Of a stretch of 64,000 nucleotides of DNA, positions 61,401-64,000 are shown piece after piece. The DNA lies in contig NW_025947730.1 of assembly GCF_000764305.2 (NCBI RefSeq), positions 356,064 through 420,063 on the forward strand, read 5' to 3'. Position numbers and translations under genes: made by a program. The DNA is from Hyalella azteca. Its lineage: Eukaryota > Arthropoda > Malacostraca > Amphipoda > Hyalellidae. The notes under the pieces are model-generated. The model was not told the DNA's origin. It saw only the letters and a program-made list of their open reading frames with translations, and ran no database searches. Positions within the stretch are counted from its first letter, which is position 1, and every line of letters starts with the position of its first letter.

Positions 61401-63671
61401 AACTACTGTTATATACCCCATCCTGTAACCAACCTATCTGATAATTACCCCAAGCGTTGCCGCTATCTCATTCTCCTTCTTATAACATATGGGCAATAAT
61501 AAAAACCTATCGGAAATCGGGGTAATCTAATAGTTCATCTAACAATAAATTAATCAACGGATGTCATAGAAAATACTTCGTTGACAATTGTAAACCAATT
61601 CTTCGTGGGAGAGGGTCTCTCTGAATCCTGCGTCGCATCTCATATAATTCTTAACTTCTTTTAGTGCAATTGCAGGTGGGATCAACGTGGTGGGTGAACT
61701 TGTTGCTGCAGGATTATTTTGACGGGGAACCTTTGCTGACAGCCTACCGCTCCCCACACTTCATCGCCGAGACCGTCCTCGGCCTGTCGCCAACAATTTA
61801 CAGGTGCTTCTACTGTGGACAAGATTAATATTAAATGCATTGAAAACATGTTATTAATTTGGTGCCGATACTCTTACGCATCATTTAATTGTCTTTCATT
61901 ATTTGATTGTCATCATTAATTGATTTTGAGGCCTACCTGCCACACAAAAATATATCATTTTTTTATTTTGCACAAATAAACATCTGCTTCAATAAGATTT
62001 TTATTATTATTATTGAAACAGAATAATTAACACGGTATTCATTAAGATATAAATTATGTACATAATTACTGTACTTTTCCAGCTTCGAGAGACCCGAACT
62101 ACTAAAAAGCGTCCGCAGCGTTATAATCGTCCGACACCCGTTCGTACGACTTGTGTCGGCATACCGCGACAAAATAGAGTCCTGCGTCGACAAAGAGTGA
62201 GCAGAGTAAAAGATTAGAGAAACTCCTTGGACATCATTCATAAGATTTTTCCAAGATTATTTGTACTAGAATACTTATTACGAGATTACTTATACTTACA
62301 CGAGATTCTCAAATATATGCTGCCTGCTTTGCATATAAATATTGATTAGTGATTCTTGTTTGAATTTGTTTTAGACTTTGACGTTGTTTTTAAACCAAAT
62401 AAATAATGTTATTAGGCATCAGTTAACAATTACTACATGGATAAAAAGCTTACACTTGTTAACAATTTCTACATGGAGAGTTTAAAAACAGCTTACACTT
62501 GTTAACAATTTCTAAATGGGAGTTGTAAAATAGTTTACACTTGTTAACAAAAATAGCTTACAATTGTTAACAATTTCTACATGGAGAGTTTAACAACAGC
62601 TTACACTTGTTAACAATTTCATCATGGAGAGTTGTAAAATAGCTTACAATTGTTAACAATTTCTACATGGAGAGTTTAACAACAGCTTACACTTGTTAAC
62701 AATTTCATCATGGAGAGTTGTAAAATAGCTTACACTTGTTAACAATTTCTACATGGAGAGTTGTAAATAGCTTACACTTTTTAACAACTTTTACATGGAG
62801 AGTTGAAAAACAGCTTACACTTGTTAATAATTCTACATGGAGAGTTGTAAAATAGCTTACACTTGTTAACAATTTTTACATGGAGAGTTGAAAAACAGCT
62901 TAAACGTGTTAATAATTCTACATACATAGAAAGTTGAAAAACAGCTTACACTTGTTATCAATTTCTACGCGGAGAATTGAAAAGAAGCTTACACTTTTTT
63001 TCAAAAGTTATTACTATGCACAAAGAGCCTGGGCTTTGCTTAAATTGTAACATTGAAGCAGTGTAACTTTTCACGGAATTTTCCTGGAGACATTAAATAA
63101 CCAAAGAAATAATCATAATAGCAATGCATTGAATTACCTTCAAATTTCTTGGCGTGACGACTGACGTAACTGTAACTGATGGATAAAATTTCGTTTTTCA
63201 ATAAAAGGCTTTACCCTTCACCTAGATTTTTGGGTGAAACGACTCCAGATTTTACCTAGATTTATTGATTACAATTTACATCATCACACACGTAGATATT
63301 TTTAGCAAAGCGAACACACTTAAATCTTCCGTTGTGATTCATGCTATTATTGAGAAATGGATCTCGTTTATGTGCCATGATAATTTGATATTTTATTTCT
63401 ACAACGTCTTCTGTTATTTTCGGCTTCAAAACAATCAACTTTTCAGTGCCTGCTACGCCTACAAGTATGGCTTCACTCGGCAGTCGGTTCCGCGCAGCTT
63501 TAGCGCCTTCGTCGAGTTTCTAATTCGCACAATCCCAGAAAGCGGACCTTTTCGCGGCCAGCTCATTAACGACATCGACAGCCACTGGCTGCCATATTAC
63601 ATAAACTGCGCGCCTTGTGATATTAAGTACGACTTCATTGTCAAGATGGAATCTTGGCAGGATGATGTGAG
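58436..63671 (+). CDS. Carbohydrate sulfotransferase (family 2), copy 2, 3' end outside window
   Basis: Exons 58436-58504, 58853-58921, 59290-59400, 61676-61803, 62083-62196 and 63447-63671, in phase throughout; the last two exons fall beyond the window. The signal anchor VTLLWIFSVFVFFIL, KVGSTWW loop and VRHPFVRLVSAYRDKIE are kept. Exon 3 is 36 bp shorter than in copy 1: the 12 residues SSHLLWLMRRRM are missing, so LDEMN runs straight into MTCVNNK. Exon 63447 differs by 7 residues of 75. No stop or splice defect is seen, so this is probably expressed, but the deletion removes the strand just before the PAPS loop and may impair folding. Which glycan it acts on is unknown. Confidence 0.75.
59379..59510 (+). 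repeat. 30-bp splice-donor repeat (four units, copy 2)
   Basis: Same unit as at 43982. Donors AAG|GTTAGC at 59401, 59431 and 59461, and a mutated TTG|GTTGTT at 59491. The frame stays open until the stop at about 59508. Confidence 0.8.
61164..61560 (+). mobile_element. LTR-like insertion present only in copy 2 (397 bp)
   Basis: Absent from copy 1 (junction near 45800). Flanked by ATGTCA at 61158-61163 and 61561-61566. It holds a full promoter-to-polyA layout: TATATAAG 61239, TCAGT initiator 61267, AATAAA at 61498 and 61544. This suggests a solo LTR, although with these flanks the ends are not the usual TG..CA; alternative end points (TGTCAGGTG start at 61159) are possible. Confidence 0.6.
61176..61271 (+). 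promoter_or_regulatory. CRE-rich core promoter within the LTR-like insertion
   Basis: A perfect CRE palindrome TGACGTCA at 61217-61224 plus CRE half sites ACGTCACC near 61179 and 61204, then TATATAAG at 61239-61246 and TCAGT at 61267-61271, 30 bases downstream of the TATA. It points toward the sulfotransferase exon starting 61676, some 400 bases away. Confidence 0.55.
62430..63000. repeat. About 42-bp minisatellite, about 14 units, expanded only in copy 2
   Basis: Unit AGCTTACACTTGTTAACAAT plus TTCTACATGGAGAGTTGAAAAAC, with variants. Two adjacent units form a dimer (TCATCATGG type then TCTACATGG type) that is itself repeated near 62570-62720. Copy 1 has a single unit at about 46590-46625. 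It lies in the intron between exons 62083-62196 and 63447-63671. Confidence 0.9.
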
Positions 63672-64000
63672 GTAAAAAATATTCATTTTATTTAGTTTTC
63701 TGGACGAAAGGGTACGTAATATTGATTATAAAGAGCATAGATTTTATTTAAACTTACAAGCTTTCCACAACTGGATTAAGGCGTAGTTAAATTTTCGAAC
63801 ATTTATCTGTGTCTGCCATCAAAAATTCAAACCTTAATTTAGAGCATTTTGGAAGATCCTAGAAACTTAAAATTTGACATGCATGCTTGTGCTGCCTAAC
63901 AATTCAAGATTTGATCATCAGAAGTAATAAGTTTATTGGTAAAAATCGTTAGATTAATTAACTGACTTTCGTATGGAGAGAAAAAATTCTCGTTTGGGAA
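63672..64000 (+). other. Start of next intron of sulfotransferase copy 2
   Basis: Follows the GTAAAA donor at 63672. The copy 1 equivalent is the 402-bp intron 47301-47702. After about 63810 the match to copy 1 fades (GTGTCTGCCATC onward), so copy 2 carries a further insertion or rearrangement at the edge of the window. Confidence 0.5.

Larger units (their letters stand above)
54814..64000 (+). repeat. Segmental duplication, copy 2 (runs off the window)
   Basis: Same-orientation match to 39242-48442 beginning at TAACTTCAAACGGT. Copy-specific insertions here: TIR element 57139-57281, LTR-like element 61164-61560, minisatellite expansion 62430-63000, and about 140 extra bases near 56295-56440. 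The last matching exon is 63447-63671; the remaining exons lie beyond the window. Confidence 0.9.

Overview
The window is nuclear DNA of an animal, with every gene split by short GT-AG introns. The gene families, the arthropod-style initiator (TCAGT) in one promoter-like element and the transposon content point to an arthropod, plausibly a crustacean. The species call is inference; nothing in the sequence names it. Most long open frames are chance frames. The real genes were rebuilt by joining exons at splice sites and checking codon phase across each junction.

Layout. (1) 1-15674, plus strand: the 3' 22 exons of a TDRD7-like protein (LOTUS, dsRNA-binding-like fold, LOTUS, three extended Tudor blocks), a germ-granule/piRNA-pathway scaffold; all 21 junctions are in phase. 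Its introns hold two palindromic TA-flanked MITEs, another inverted-repeat element and a perfect hairpin. (2) 15675-21518: 3' UTR and intergenic DNA with a 17-bp minisatellite. (3) 21519-37928, minus strand: a complete-looking gene for a secreted, probably GPI-anchored adhesion protein with three Ig domains and one FN3 domain, the Klingon/Wrapper layout. A signal-peptide exon, a TATA box and a non-coding first exon are visible. LINE fragments of one family sit in two of its introns. (4) 39242-48442 and 54814-64000 (continuing past the end): a direct segmental duplication of at least 9 kb. Each copy carries a family-2 carbohydrate sulfotransferase gene (type II Golgi membrane enzyme). Copy 1 is complete at 312 codons plus stop; copy 2 is cut by the window end. 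(5) 48443-54813: spacer with minisatellites and a decayed retroelement-like block.

The most interesting observations concern the duplicated sulfotransferase genes. In both, a 30-bp tandem repeat copies the end of exon 3 together with its splice donor, giving a ladder of in-frame donors directly upstream of the PAPS-binding exon. The copies also differ by clean insertions (SINE cluster, two TIR elements, a promoter-bearing LTR-like element), a 36-bp exon deletion and a minisatellite that is one unit in copy 1 and about 14 units in copy 2. In the Ig gene the stop codon lies inside a consensus splice donor, which suggests an alternative C-terminus.
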